DNA from: Stentor coeruleus
Taxonomy: Eukaryota; Ciliophora; Heterotrichea; Heterotrichida; Stentoridae
Direction: 5' to 3'
Assembly: GCA_001970955.1 (NCBI GenBank)
Contig: MPUH01000159.1
Location: 1-64,000 of the forward strand
Length of the DNA: 64,000 nucleotides
Both the position numbers and the translations under genes were made by a program. Below, piece after piece: positions 45,339 through 57,900 of this stretch; position 1 is the stretch's first letter, and each line of letters starts with the position of its first letter. The notes below the pieces were generated by a model that was given only the letters and a program-made list of their open reading frames with translations, did no database searches and was not told where the DNA came from.

Positions 45339-46607
45339 ATGGAAGACTTAGAAAAGCCAATGCTTTGCGTAGAGACAGACAATGAATCATCGAAAAAACC
45401 AATAAATAAGCTGATATTAGTGTGTTTACTATGTACAGCATTTATGATTGTAGAGGTAATAGGAGGAATTTTAGCTAACTCACTTGCAATAATGACTGAT
45501 GCCGCGCACCTTTTATCAGATTTATTAGGTTTCAGCATTTCAATAGTAGCAATGTATGTATCTAGAAAGCCATCTTCTCAAATGATGAGCTATGGATACT
45601 ATAGGGCAGAAATAATTGGAGCTTTACTGAGCATTTCAATTGTATGGGGATTAACTGTATGGCTATTTTATCAGGCAATTATTAGAATGATTAAACCTGA
45701 GCCTATTGATGCTATATTTATGATAGGTACAGCTTTAATCGGCATAGTCATTAATGTTATTATGGCAACTACTTTGCATTCACATGATCACTCACATGGC
45801 GATGACCATTCCCATGGTCTTTTCCACAATCACGATCATGGTCATGAACATAGTAAGGATAAAAGCCATAATCACGACCATGATCATAAGCATGAAAATG
45901 AATTGAGTAATGACCATGATCATCATGACCATCACGATCATCACGACCATCATGACCATCACGATCATCACGATCATCACGATCATCAAGATCATCACGA
46001 TCATCACGATCATCAAGATCATCATGACCATCACGATCATCAAGATCATCACGACCATCACAATCATAACCATGAAGACTCACATAATGAGAAAAATAGT
46101 TCAGATGATAGTTCTACTTGCCATAACCATAAAGAAACAGAAGCTGATATTAACGTAAAAGCTGCGATGATCCATATTATAGGAGACTTTATTCAATCTA
46201 TAGGAGTACTTATAGCTGCGTTGATTATTTATTTTTTCGAGAACCTTACAATAATGGATCCAATATGCACAATTCTTTTTTCAGTAATCGTCATGTTTAC
46301 CACAGTGCCTATCGCTAAGCAATGTATCCATGTACTTACTGAAAGTGCTCCAGTAGATATGGATTTAGAAGAAATGCTGAATGAATTTAGAAAAGTATTA
46401 ACTATATAGATTGAAGGTGTGACAAACGTACATGATCTACATGTTTGGAGTATTAACATTGGCAAGCTGTCCTTATCTTGCCATATCAGTTGCCATAATC
46501 AGCATCTAGCTTTAACTAAGGCAACAGCGATCTGTAAGGAAAAATACGGGATAACCCATACTACAATTCAAGTAGAATCGGTTGATCCATGCAGCAAGAG
46601 TTGTTAG
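45339..46607 (+). CDS. CDF-family zinc transporter with very long His/Asp loop, one 15-nt intron
   Basis: 417 residues after removal of a 15-nt intron (46395-46409), which joins EFRK to IEGVTNVHDLHVWSINIGK, the conserved CDF C-terminal domain motif. Six transmembrane helices are visible, with metal-site pairs D54-AA-H57 (DAAHLLSD) in TM2 and H279-xxx-D283 (HIIGDF) in TM5, the zinc-type signature. Between TM4 and TM5 lies a loop of about 118 residues (147-264) that is mostly His and Asp, including a tandem 9-bp array. ZnT proteins move zinc from cytosol into vesicles or out of the cell in exchange for protons. The very long loop probably buffers or senses zinc. The stop is 11 bp before the calcineurin start. 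Confidence 0.95.
45909..46073 (+). repeat. 9-bp tandem array encoding HDH/HDHQ
   Basis: Repeats of CATCACGAT and variants encode His-Asp-His runs with occasional Gln. The unit is divisible by three, so slippage keeps the frame. It also produces long open frames on the other strand that are not genes. Confidence 0.9.
46395..46409 (+). other. 15-nt spliceosomal intron
   Basis: GTATTAACTATATAG. The intron carries an in-frame TAG; its removal yields a continuous, conserved CDF C-terminal domain (VTNVHDLHVW), the strongest intron evidence in the window. Confidence 0.95.
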
Positions 46608-46618
46608 ACTAATAAACT

Positions 46619-48004
46619 ATGGCAGTCCCCACACCAGTTATGGATAGATTTATAACCGAATTCCCACCACCTCCATACTTTCCCCTTCCTCACAATGAAG
46701 TGTTTAAAGGTGGGAAGTTAGATTGGAAAGTGTTGAAAGAACATTTCAGTAAAGAAGGAAGAATAACAAAAGCAGATGCTTTGAAAATTATATCAACAGC
46801 AGCACAACTATTAAAAAGTGAGCCTACATTGATAATGCTTCAGGATCCAATAACAGTTGTAGGGGATATTCATGGACAATACTATGACTTCCTCAAAATC
46901 CTCGAACTTGGGGGCAATCCTGAACGTACTCAATATTTATTCCTTGGAGATTATGTTGATAGAGGGACTTTTTCAATAGAAGTTACTTTATTATTGTATG
47001 CTTTAAAAATCAACTACCCTTCTCTTATCAATATGCTTAGAGGAAATCATGAATGCAGACAAATGACTTCATTATTTAGTTTCCGTACAGAATGCATATA
47101 TAAATACGACCTTGAAGTTTATAATGCATTTATGGATAGTTTCGATTGTTTACCTATGGCATGTATTTTGAATAACAGCTTTTTAGCAGTTCATGGAGGT
47201 CTTTCTCCTGACCTTAATACTCTTAATGACATTAAAAACATGAAAAGATTTGTCGAGCCTGCAAGAGATGGATTACAATGTGATTTGCTTTGGAGTGACC
47301 CTGTTGATAGTGCTGATGGAAGATTACCTGAGGTTTATAGGAATAATGAAGTTAGAGGATGTAGTTACTTCTTTGGTGGTGAAGCGACTAGAAAATTTCT
47401 TAAGGATAACGATTTGGTATCTGTTATCCGTGCACATGAAGCACAGAAAGATGGGTATAAAATGATTTATTGGAATGGTTCTGACTTCCCAAGTACGATT
47501 ACTATTTTCTCAGCTCCTAATTATTGTGATTGTTATAAAAACAAAGGGGCTGTAATTAAATTTGATGAAGGAACACTGAATATCCAACAATACAATTTCA
47601 GTAAACACCCTTATTTGCTACCAGATTTTATGGATGTTTTCACTTGGTCTGTGCCATTTGTCATAGAAAAAGTGATTCAGATGCTGTATTTGATGATTAA
47701 GAAAGAAGGAGTTCCTTCAAAAATTTCAATAGATGAAGCATGTATTGGTAGGATTATCGAATTAGAACAAGGTGTAGCAAGTTCTGATCTAAGACAGGAG
47801 GTTATAGAAAAAATACTTCAAACATTAAGAAAATTAAGAGATAGTAAAGATAAAGAAGTCTCAGAACCAACGATAAATGAAAAACCAATTCCAAAACCCC
47901 GCAAGAGTCTGACTGAAGCTCCGGTGTTGACTGATGACAATGAGACGTTCTTTACTGCAATGATCAACGACAGAGTTAATGAAAAAAGACCATCGGGCCT
48001 TTAA
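46619..48004 (+). CDS. PPP3CA: Calcineurin catalytic subunit A (PP2B)
   Basis: 461 residues. A calcium/calmodulin-dependent Ser/Thr phosphatase. Metal-binding motifs are GDIHGQ (82-87), GDYVDRG (110-116) and RGNHE (141-145), with SAPNYCD later. The calcineurin-B-binding helix is visible around PYLLPDFMDVFTWSVPF. A basic stretch near RQEVIEKILQTLRKLRD could be the calmodulin-binding site, and the last 15 residues contain NDRVNEKRP, close to the autoinhibitory motif of calcineurin (LDRINERMP). The polyproline FPPPPYFPLP start matches the family. Calcineurin B should be an EF-hand protein elsewhere in the genome. Its start is 11 bp after the zinc transporter stop and its stop 28 bp before the PP6 start. 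Confidence 0.95.
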   Translation: MAVPTPVMDRFITEFPPPPYFPLPHNEVFKGGKLDWKVLKEHFSKEGRITKADALKIISTAAQLLKSEPTLIMLQDPITVVGDIHGQYYDFLKILELGGNPERTQYLFLGDYVDRGTFSIEVTLLLYALKINYPSLINMLRGNHECRQMTSLFSFRTECIYKYDLEVYNAFMDSFDCLPMACILNNSFLAVHGGLSPDLNTLNDIKNMKRFVEPARDGLQCDLLWSDPVDSADGRLPEVYRNNEVRGCSYFFGGEATRKFLKDNDLVSVIRAHEAQKDGYKMIYWNGSDFPSTITIFSAPNYCDCYKNKGAVIKFDEGTLNIQQYNFSKHPYLLPDFMDVFTWSVPFVIEKVIQMLYLMIKKEGVPSKISIDEACIGRIIELEQGVASSDLRQEVIEKILQTLRKLRDSKDKEVSEPTINEKPIPKPRKSLTEAPVLTDDNETFFTAMINDRVNEKRPSGL

Positions 48005-48032
48005 TATATAATTAGCTCTTCCAACATAAAAA

Positions 48033-48953
48033 ATGTCAGATAAGTCTCTTGAACAGTGGCTTGATACCTTAAAGCAAGGTAAATGCTTGCCTGAAATTGA
48101 ACTGTTCCACTTATGTGAAATGGTTAAAAGTATACTTATAGAAGAAAACAATGTTCAACCAGTTTGCGCTCCTATTGTAATATGTGGAGATATTCATGGA
48201 CAGTTCTATGATCTCCTTGAACTTTTTAATACAGGTGGAGGAATCCCTGAAACCAGTTATATTTTCATGGGAGATTATGTTGATCGTGGACATAATTCAG
48301 TTGAGAGTTTCCAATATTTACTAGCTTTAAAAGCCCGCTACCCTGATAACATTACAATTCTTAGAGGAAATCATGAAACCAGACAAATAACTCAAGTTTA
48401 TGGATTTTATGATGAATGTATTAGGAAATACGGCAATCCAAATGCTTGGAAATATTGTACTGATGTGTTTGATTATTTGAATATTTCAGCTATAGTTGAG
48501 AATAAAATACTATGTATTCATGCTGGGCTTAGTCCTGAAATTAAAACTATTGACCAAATAAGAATTATTGATAGGAAAGTTGAAATTCCTCATGAAGGAG
48601 CTTTTTGTGATATGATGTGGAGTGATCCTGATGATATTGAAACTTGGAGTTTAAGCCCAAGAGGTGCAGGATGGCTTTTTGGTAGTAGGGTTACTGATGA
48701 ATTTAGCTATATTAATGGACTTTCTCTTATATGTAGAGCACATCAACTTGTTCAAGAAGGATATAAATATTGGTTTCCTAGACAAAATCTAGTCACAGTA
48801 TGGAGTGCTCCTAATTATTGCTATAGATGTGGAAATCAAGCTGCAATTCTTTGTGTAGAAGAAGACTTAACGAAAAGTTTTAAAATTTTCAATGCTGTAG
48901 CTGAAAGCAGTAGAAGCATACCAGCGAAATCATTAGTTCCTTATTTTTTATAG
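48033..48953 (+). CDS. PPP6C: PP6-type protein phosphatase catalytic subunit
   Basis: 306 residues, the same length as human PP6 (305). Motifs: [11 protein letters not shown] (51-61), MGDYVDRG (79-86), [20 protein letters not shown] (110-129), [12 protein letters not shown] and [12 protein letters not shown]. The C-terminus PYFL matches PP6 (TPYFL), rather than the DYFL end of PP2A and PP4. Residue choices such as EESNVQPV-like (EENNVQPV) and [10 protein letters not shown] fit PP6 as well. PP6 opposes Aurora A and acts in mitosis; a ciliate role is not known from sequence. It is the third of a tight run of plus-strand genes (zinc transporter, calcineurin, PP6), and converges with the giant Sfi1 gene with 29 bp between stops. 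Confidence 0.93.
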   Translation: MSDKSLEQWLDTLKQGKCLPEIELFHLCEMVKSILIEENNVQPVCAPIVICGDIHGQFYDLLELFNTGGGIPETSYIFMGDYVDRGHNSVESFQYLLALKARYPDNITILRGNHETRQITQVYGFYDECIRKYGNPNAWKYCTDVFDYLNISAIVENKILCIHAGLSPEIKTIDQIRIIDRKVEIPHEGAFCDMMWSDPDDIETWSLSPRGAGWLFGSRVTDEFSYINGLSLICRAHQLVQEGYKYWFPRQNLVTVWSAPNYCYRCGNQAAILCVEEDLTKSFKIFNAVAESSRSIPAKSLVPYFL

Positions 48954-48982
48954 TTTTTTAAAAATAGTTAATACTAAAAAGG

Positions 48983-51900
48983 TTATTCTAAGTTGTTTTC
49001 GTAAAGAAATGAAAATGCTTCAGCAATTGGGACTTCGATCATTTTAGAAACCACCCTGACCATCCTAACAAGTCTCATTTGGTCTAAATGCAAAGATAGA
49101 GTTTGGAACTCGAGATTTGTTTTCTCCAGATTATCAATCAAACTTTCATTGTGGTGTCTAAGTGTATTATTATCTTCTAACAAACTGTGCTTTTCAAATC
49201 TTAATTCATTAATTTGATCAATAAGTCGTGATCTTTCATTATCATAAAATCCAATCTGCCTACTGTATGTGACAATTGAGCACATACCCCAAGAAATATT
49301 CCTAATTCTCACACCTTTAAGCTGATTAAAAAGCATTTCAAATGCCCCCATTTGATTTATTGAAGTAACTTCTTCTCTTGAAAGTTTTCCTGAAGCTACT
49401 GTGCTAATACCGCTTGGATTTTCAATGCTCTTTGGTTGTATTGAACTCATTCTTGAAGGATCCTCAGCTGAAATATCTCTTGAATGTTTATTTAAATGGG
49501 CAACTGTATCAGGAATACTCATTTTTTGCCCATATCCCATATTCTTATACCACAAAGCTAGTTTATAGAATGAAAATTGTTCTAAACGTTTTTGATAACT
49601 AGATCCAATTGATATAAATCTCTTAAAAGCTAATGAATGCTTAGGTAATAATTGGAACCCAGTAGATGATAAAATATATTTCCATTTCCAGAATGCACTT
49701 TCATAAGATACTGAACTAAATGCCATCATTTTAGCAGTAGATTTCTTCATTATTCTTCGACGTCTTAAGAATTCAAGATTCATCCAGTATTTAAATCTTA
49801 CAGCTAAAACTTTCTTAGCATATGCCATTAAAGTTCTGAAAACGAAATAAGCTGAGTTGATTTTCTTGATTGTTCTGATTTTTTCAACTCTATGCCACAT
49901 TCTCTTATATGCTTCTTTGACCATATTCTGATAGTTATTACATAGTTTTTCAAGAAGTCTTCTTACACGACCATCACCAACAACTGCATTAAGAACTGTT
50001 TTAAGTGTTCTATTCATAAATGTTCTACCAACATTGCCTATACGTACAACAAATCCTTGATGTCTCTGTTTACGTGAAATTGTATATAAAATAAAACGAA
50101 GGAAAGATTCTCTTTGTTTTCCAGTAAATGAAGATACTAATCTACCCATAATACTAGCAACTTTACCTTTACCTGAGCTTCTAACATATACAGTACGAGA
50201 GGTTCTTTGAACTATTTTAGTCATGTTGTATTTGAATTTCTCAGCTCTTATAACCATTCTAAGTTTATGAGCAAGAGCATCATAAATTGAAGCTTTCCAT
50301 GAATTCATAGCTTGTCTTGGAATTTTATTAGCATATTTAGCTAGATCACGTAGTTTACAAGCAACTTTATCGTTTGGACCTACTATTTGATATATAACTT
50401 TCTTGGATTGTTTTTGGACAATAGCATCTAATCTTCTTCTTAAAGCATTTCCTCTTTGATTGTTTAGGTTTTTTGAATCTGCTAAATATTGTCTCCATTT
50501 CTTATATGCTGATTGGATTTGCTTATCAGCAATCATATAAAGTCTTCTTAAAGCACTTTTAACTTTATTGTCATCAGAAATTAACTGTTCTGTAAAAGAT
50601 TTAGAAGTCCTTTTAGCGATTCTTTCTAATGATTGTTTTAGTTGAAGTGAACGGATACCATCAAAGAGTTTCTTGTTTTTAATGTCGTTTAGATACTGAC
50701 GCCATTTATCAATTGCTAATTTGGCCATTTTCATTGATGCTGCGAATAGAGAATTAAGTCTTCCAGCAACTTTACTTCCTCCTCCTACTGCTCTTTCATA
50801 ACAATCTTTAACAGTGCGTTGTTTGATTTTATTAAGGGAATCTTTAAGTTTTAATGTTCTACATTGGTCAAGTAATCCTTTTTGATTTACTTTGTTTACA
50901 TATTCACGCCATTTCTTAAATCCATCTCTTTCTATATTTAAAGCTTGTTTAAACAATTCAACAAGTGCTTTTTTAGCTTTTGCTACCCCATCAGGTCTGA
51001 ATTTAGTTACTACTGATGATGTAGTTCTTGATATTATTCTTGACATTGCCCCTTTGAGTTTTTCGCTTCTGGCCATATCAAATAATTTCTTAGATTTAAT
51101 ATCATTCATATATTGTTTCCATCTTAAAAAGGCAATAAGTGGGAGTTTTTCTATAGCTTTATACATCTTTGTGATAATACCTTCAGTAACATTTCCAGCT
51201 CCAATAATCCTTGAATTAGCACCTTTTATAGTCCTTAATTGCATTCTAACCAAATGATTCTTGAGTTCTTGTGCTCTTCTTGCATTTAAAAACTGTTTTT
51301 TCATACCATCAGTAACGAATTTCTTCCAATTTTCAAATGCACTCTTGGTTTTTTTATTATAAGCCATAAGTAATCTTCTTAAAGCTCCTTTAACGTTATT
51401 TCCTTCACCAACAACATTGTTTACAACTGCTCTTAAAGTTCTCTTAGTCAATCTTTCCATTGAACCCTTTAATTGTTGTGAACGAGCATTGTCAAATAGT
51501 CTTTTATTTTTAAGATCACTTATATATTTCTTATATTTCTCCATTGCTTGTTTTAAGAATTTTTTAGCTACAGATTCCATAGAACGTAATGTAGCTTTGA
51601 TTTTATCTCCATCATTAAGCATACGTCCAGTAGCATCTTTCATTGTCCTCACAGAAAGTCCTTTAAGTGCTCTATCTAATCTTAAAGATCTTGCGTTATT
51701 AAGAAGTTTTTTCTCGTCAATAAATTTAGCATATTTCTTCCAATGTTCAATAGCGGCTTTAGGTTTTCTTCTGCATGCAGTATCAAGATCATTAAGAACT
51801 TTCATCAATTTACTACTTGTTTCATCTTTAACACTTTCTAATGCCCCTCTCATTGTCCTAAGTTTAAGTCTTTCTAAAGTTATTCTTAATTTCACACTAC

Positions 51901-54900
51901 GAGATTCATTCATAAGTTCGTTTCTATCACAAAGAGCTTTGAAATCAACCCATTTTTTAACTGCTAATTTGAGGCCGTTGTTGAAAATATTGTTAAGATT
52001 GCCTATAATGTTTTTAACTCTATAACCGATACCTAAGATTTTAATAAAACCTCCACGGATTGTACGCTGAGGAATACGACTGAGAACTGATTTTAAGTTA
52101 TGCCCTTTAAGTTGGTTTAATAAATTAGCAGGTTTTGTTGCAAAAAGCCAACGTTTAAAACTATCTTGGTAGATTTTAATAAAGTTGGTAGATAATACTT
52201 TTAAGCACAACCTAAGTTTTGAGTTATCATGATCTGCATGAGATTTAGCTGATCGGAGAACTCTTCTTGCAGGTTTACCAAGTGAATCTTTGATTTTCAT
52301 ACCTTTAAGTGCAGTTTTCGAATCTTTGATAGCTCTGTCTTTTAAGAAAGATTTCCATCTAATTAGAGAGTTTTCTAGACCTTTATCAAATACGAAGCAT
52401 ATTCCTCTTAAAGCTCTTTTGATTTTACCATCTTCTGGGACTATAGACTTGAATGTAAGTCTTAAAACTCTAGCTGGTAAACGTGAAAGGGCCATAGCAA
52501 GTTTCTGACTAACAAGGTTATTAGAAAGTTGTTTAGTTTTTGTTGCTTTTAAGAAGTCTTTCCATACATAAAATGCTCTTTTAGACTGTTTATCAAAAGT
52601 CATAAACAGGACTTTTAATGCACCTTTAGCTTTGCTACCAGAGCCAATAACTCTTTGGCATGAATCTTTGATAACTCTTAAAGGAATTCTATTAAGATGT
52701 AATAAAAGCTTTTGTGATCTTACAGCATCCATCATCTTTTTACTTCTACAAGCTTCAACATATTTTCTCCATTTCTCCATAGCATTCTTAGGCATTCTTT
52801 TAATAGAATGCAAAATACTCATAAGTGCTCCTTTAACTTTGCTTCCATCTCCTGATATTCTTTCAAATGTATCTTTACTTGTCCTTATACAAATTCTAGA
52901 TAAAGAGAATTTTAGTTTTTGGCTTTTAACACCATCAAGAAGACCCTTTTTCTTCATATCTTCAACTGCTCCTTTCCATTTATGCAAACTTGTTGACATT
53001 TGTTTTCTCAAACCATTAACTATACTCTTAAGTGCCCCTTTAACTTTATCACCTTCTCCTAAGATTCTTTCTGACACATCTTTTATAGTTCTACGTGGGA
53101 TTTTTGTTAATATAAATAATAATTTGCTTGATCTAACTGCATCAAATTGTTTACGCATACGGACATCATTGACAAAGTTTCTCCATTTCTTTAATGCATC
53201 TCTTGGCATTTGTTTGATTTTATTAAGTATTGATTTAATAGCTCCTTTAATTTTTGTACCTTCACCTAACATTCTTTGTACAGAATCTCTAAGTGTTCTA
53301 CGAGGAATTTTTTCGAAAATAGTTCCAAATTTCTGCCTACGAGCATTATCAAGAATATCACCACGTTTGCATTTTTCTATATAATCTTTCCACATTTTCA
53401 AAGCTTGACGAGGTTTGTTTCTGATAGCAGCAAGAATACTTTTAATAGCTCCTCTAACTTTACTTCCATCTCCAAGGATTCTTTCTTTAGCATCTTTAAT
53501 AACTCGTCTTGGTATACCTAAAAGTGCTACTTTAAGTTTTTCTGAACGTAAATTATCCATAATTCTCCTCTTTTTAATATTATCAACATAAACTTTCCAC
53601 ATGTCATATGCAGATTTTTCTCTCATACGTATTTTAGCTTCTAAAGACTTAACAGCTGCTTTAACTTTATTCCCATCTCCTAAAAGCCTTTGTGAAGCAT
53701 CTCTCATTGTCCTTTTAATAATATTACTCAATGCACCTTTAACTTGATGAGCTCTCATACCATCCATAAGTTTTTTAGATTTAATATCTTCAATAAATTT
53801 CCTCCACATTTTCAAAGCATCTCTTGGACGTTTTTTCAAATTAGCTAATACACTATTTATTGCTCCTTTTAATTTACTACCATCTCCTGTTGTCCTTTGA
53901 ACTGCATCTCTCATAACTCTCTTTGGTACACGACCAAGTACTTCTTTAAGCCTTTGACTTCTAATATTATCCATCATAGATTTGCTATCACATGCTTTTA
54001 TATAATCTCTCCATTTTTTCATAGCATCTCTTGGTTTTTTCTTTAATGAGTCTATCATACCAGTCATTGCCCCTTTGATTTTATCACCAGCACCTTGGAT
54101 TCTTTGTGAAGCATCACGAAGTGTTCGTTTGAGTATGTCGGTCATTGAGATTTTTAGTTGAAGGATTCTCATTGCGTCTAAAGATGTTTTTTTATCGATG
54201 TTTTGAGAGTATTTTACCCAACGTGATACTGCTGATCTTGGTTTACGAAGAATTTTAGAAATTGCCCTGACGATTAGACCTTTTGATACGTTACCATCAC
54301 CTATTAAACGTGAAAATGAGTCTTTGAGAGTTCTTTTTGGTACTCGTGTTAAGGCATTGAGGAGTTTTTGGCTTTTAACGTTGTCGAGAAGAACTTCTTG
54401 TTTGATAAGTAAAGTGATTTTAGACCAGTGGACAAAACTTCGACGAGTTGTTTGGATGATGAAGTTGAAAATCCTTGTCATCATTGCTCGGGCTCGGTTT
54501 TCGTTATCGTTAAGAACATTGAATGATGAACGTAATGTTCTTCTTGGAGTTCTTAATAAACTGATTAGTAGCCTTAATGCACGAATTTCTTCTTTGGATG
54601 CTTGATCTTTGCCATGGATATCTCTGAAAACAGATAATAAGGTTCGAAGAGGAATTCTAGAAAGGTTAATACGAAGTTTATGACTAGTAATAGTTGTCAT
54701 GATTTCTTTGGTCTTTGTTTGTTTGATATAATCTCTCCAGAAATAGAAATATCTCTTTGACATCTTATCAAGGGTAACAAAAATTACCTTGAGAGCTCCT
54801 ATTGCTTTACTTCCTCCACCTAAAATTCTTTGAGCACTATCTTTGATTGTTCTTGTTGGGATTTTAATAAGAGCATTCTTAAGTTTATGAGATCTTACAT

Positions 54901-57900
54901 TATCCATCATATCTTTCTTGTTGCAAGCATCTTTGAAATTTTTCCAGTTTTGTAAAGCATTACGAGGTCTTCTCTTAATATTGTGGATAATACTATTCAA
55001 AGCTCCTTTAAGTTTGTCACCTTCTCCAACAATTCTTTCAAATTTGTCTCTCATTGTCCTTAATGGAATCTTATTAAGTGAATTATATAGTTTTTGGCTC
55101 TTTACTCCATCTAATAATTTCTTAGCTTTAACATCTTTGACATAATTTCCCCACAATTTAATAGCAAGTTTAGCTTTGTTTTTAAATCTTTCAATTAAAC
55201 TCTTCATTGCCCCTTTAAGCTTATCTCCTTCTCCAAGTATTCTTTCTGCTGCATCTTTGACAACTCTTCTAGGAATTCTTTCCATAGCATTTTTAAGTTT
55301 TTGGGATCTAAGATTATCCATAACATTCTTTTTATTGACATCTTCAACAAAACCTTTCCATTTGTTATATGCAACTTCAGCCTTTCGTTTGATTGAATTA
55401 ATGATTGATTTCATCGCACCTTTAACCTTTGTCCCTTCTCCAACCATTCTTTGAACAGAGTCTCTAAGAATTCTTGTAGGTATTTTCTTAAGAACATTAT
55501 CAAGTTTATGAGATCTAGCATTATCCATAATATCTTTTTTAGCGCATTGTTCTTTGAAAGCTTTCCATAAATTATAAGCTACTCTTGGTTTATTTTTAAT
55601 AGCATTAAGCATAGTCTTTAGAGCTCCTTTAACTTTATTTCCATCTCCAAGTATTCTTTGTCCAGCATCTTTAATTATCCTTCTTGGGATTCTTCCCATA
55701 CAATTTTTAAGTTTCTGTGATCTAACATTATCCATAAAGTTCTTTTTCTTTACATCATCAATAAATTGTTTCCATTTATTCAAAGCATCTCTTTCTCTTT
55801 TTTCGATTTTAGATTGTAAAGACCTAAGTGCAGCTTTAGCTTTATTACCATCTCCAATAATTCTTTGAATACCATCTTTTAGAGTTCTTCTAGGCATACC
55901 ACTCAAACAGTTTTTAAGTTTCAAAGATCTAGCGCCATCAAGAAGTCCTTTAGTCTTAATATCATTAACAAATTTTTTCCACAACTTAAGAGCTTCTCTT
56001 GGTTTTTTCTTCAAATTACTAAGCAAGCTATTCATAGCACCTTTAACTTTACTTCCATCTCCTACAATCCTCTGTACAGCATCTTTCATAACCCTTCTTG
56101 GAACTTTTGATAAAGCATTCTTAAGTTGTTGACATCTAACATTATCTAAAAGTCCTCTAGTTTTAACCCCATCAACAAAGTCTTTCCATTGCTTCAGTGC
56201 ATTTCTTGGTTTTTTCTTAAGATTATTAACCATATTTGTCAATTGGCCTTTAATCTTATCTCCAGCTCCAAGAATTCTTTGATCAGCATCCTTCATTGTC
56301 CTCCTTATAATATTTTCCATTGCAGATTTAAGTTTCAAAGTTGTTATCGAATCATGGAAAGTTTTCTTATCAATACCTTGTGAATATTTTACCCATTTAA
56401 GTACAGCAGATTTAGGTTTTCTAAGCATATTCAAAAAGCTTCTTTTAATTGTCCCAACAGCTTTGTTACCATCACCAACAACTCTTGCAAGTGCATCTCT
56501 TAATGTTCTTTTAGGAACTCTTGTTAAAGCATTAAGAAGTTTGTTTGATTTAACATTATCAAGTAAAACTTCTTGTTTTATAAGTAAAGTAATTTTAGTC
56601 CAATGGACAAAACTTCGACGAGTTGTTTGGATCATGAAATTGAAAATTCTGGTCATAGCACTGCGAACTCTATCTTCCTTATCAATTATCATATTAACTG
56701 AATTACGTAAGGTTCGCATAGGGATTTTGAAAAGACCAAAGAGCATTTTGTATGATCTAATTTGAGCTTCTGTTGCTTGTTCTTTACCATAAACGCTTTT
56801 GAAAGCAATAAGAAGAGTTCTCAGAGGAATTCTTGATAAGTTAATACGAAGACGCTGGCTTGTGAGATTTGTCATTAAGTTTTTATTCTTTGTTTGCCTA
56901 ATATAATCTTTCCAGACATAAAAGAAACGCTTAGAAAGCTTGTCAAGGGCTAAGAAAATCACTTTTAGGGCTCCAACTGCTTTACTTCCTCCACCTAAAA
57001 TTCTTTGAGCACTATCTTTTATAGTTCTTATTGGGATTTTAACTAAAGCATTCTTAAGTTTCTGTGATCTTACATTGTCCATCATATCTTTCTTGTTGCA
57101 AGCATCTTTGAAATTTTTCCAGTTTTGTAAAGCATTACGAGGTCTCTTTTTAATATTGTGGATAATACTACTTAAAGCTCCTTTAAGCTTGTCACCTTCT
57201 CCAACAATTCTTTCAAATTTGTCTCTCATTGTCCTTAATGGAATCTTATTAAGTGAGTTATATAGTTTTTGGCTCTTTACTCCATCTAATAATTTCTTAG
57301 CTTTAACATCTTTGACGTAATTTCCCCACAATTTAATAGCAAGTTTAGCTTTGTTTTTAAATCTTTCAATTAAACTCTTCATTGCCCCTTTAAGCTTATC
57401 TCCTTCTCCAAGTATTCTTTCTGCTGCATCTTTGACAACTCTTCTAGGAATTCTTTCCATAGAATTTTTAAGTTTTTGAGATCTAAGATTATCCATAACA
57501 TTCTTTTTCTTAACATCTTCAACAAAACCTTTCCATTTATTATATGCAAGATCACTTTGACGTTTGATTGAAGAAACGATTGATTTAATTGCACCTTTAA
57601 CCTTTGTCCCTTCTCCAATCATTCTTTGAACAGAGTCTCTAAGAATTCTTGTAGGTATTTTCTTAAGAACATTATCAAGTTTATGGGATCTAGCATTATC
57701 CATAATATCTTTTTTAGCGCATCGTTCTTTAAAGGCTTTCCATAAATTATAAGCTACTCTTGGTTTATTTTTAATAGCATTAAGCATAGTCTTTAGAGCT
57801 CCTTTAACTTTATTTCCATCTCCAAGTATTCTTTGTCCAGCATCTTTAATCATCCTTCTTGGAATTCTTTCCATAGCATTTTTAAGTTTTTGTGATCTAA

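Noticed and set aside
45769-46158. Open frames on both strands over the His-rich loop
   Set aside because: They are low-complexity shadows of the CATCACGAT tandem array; only the CDF transporter frame continues into conserved sequence.
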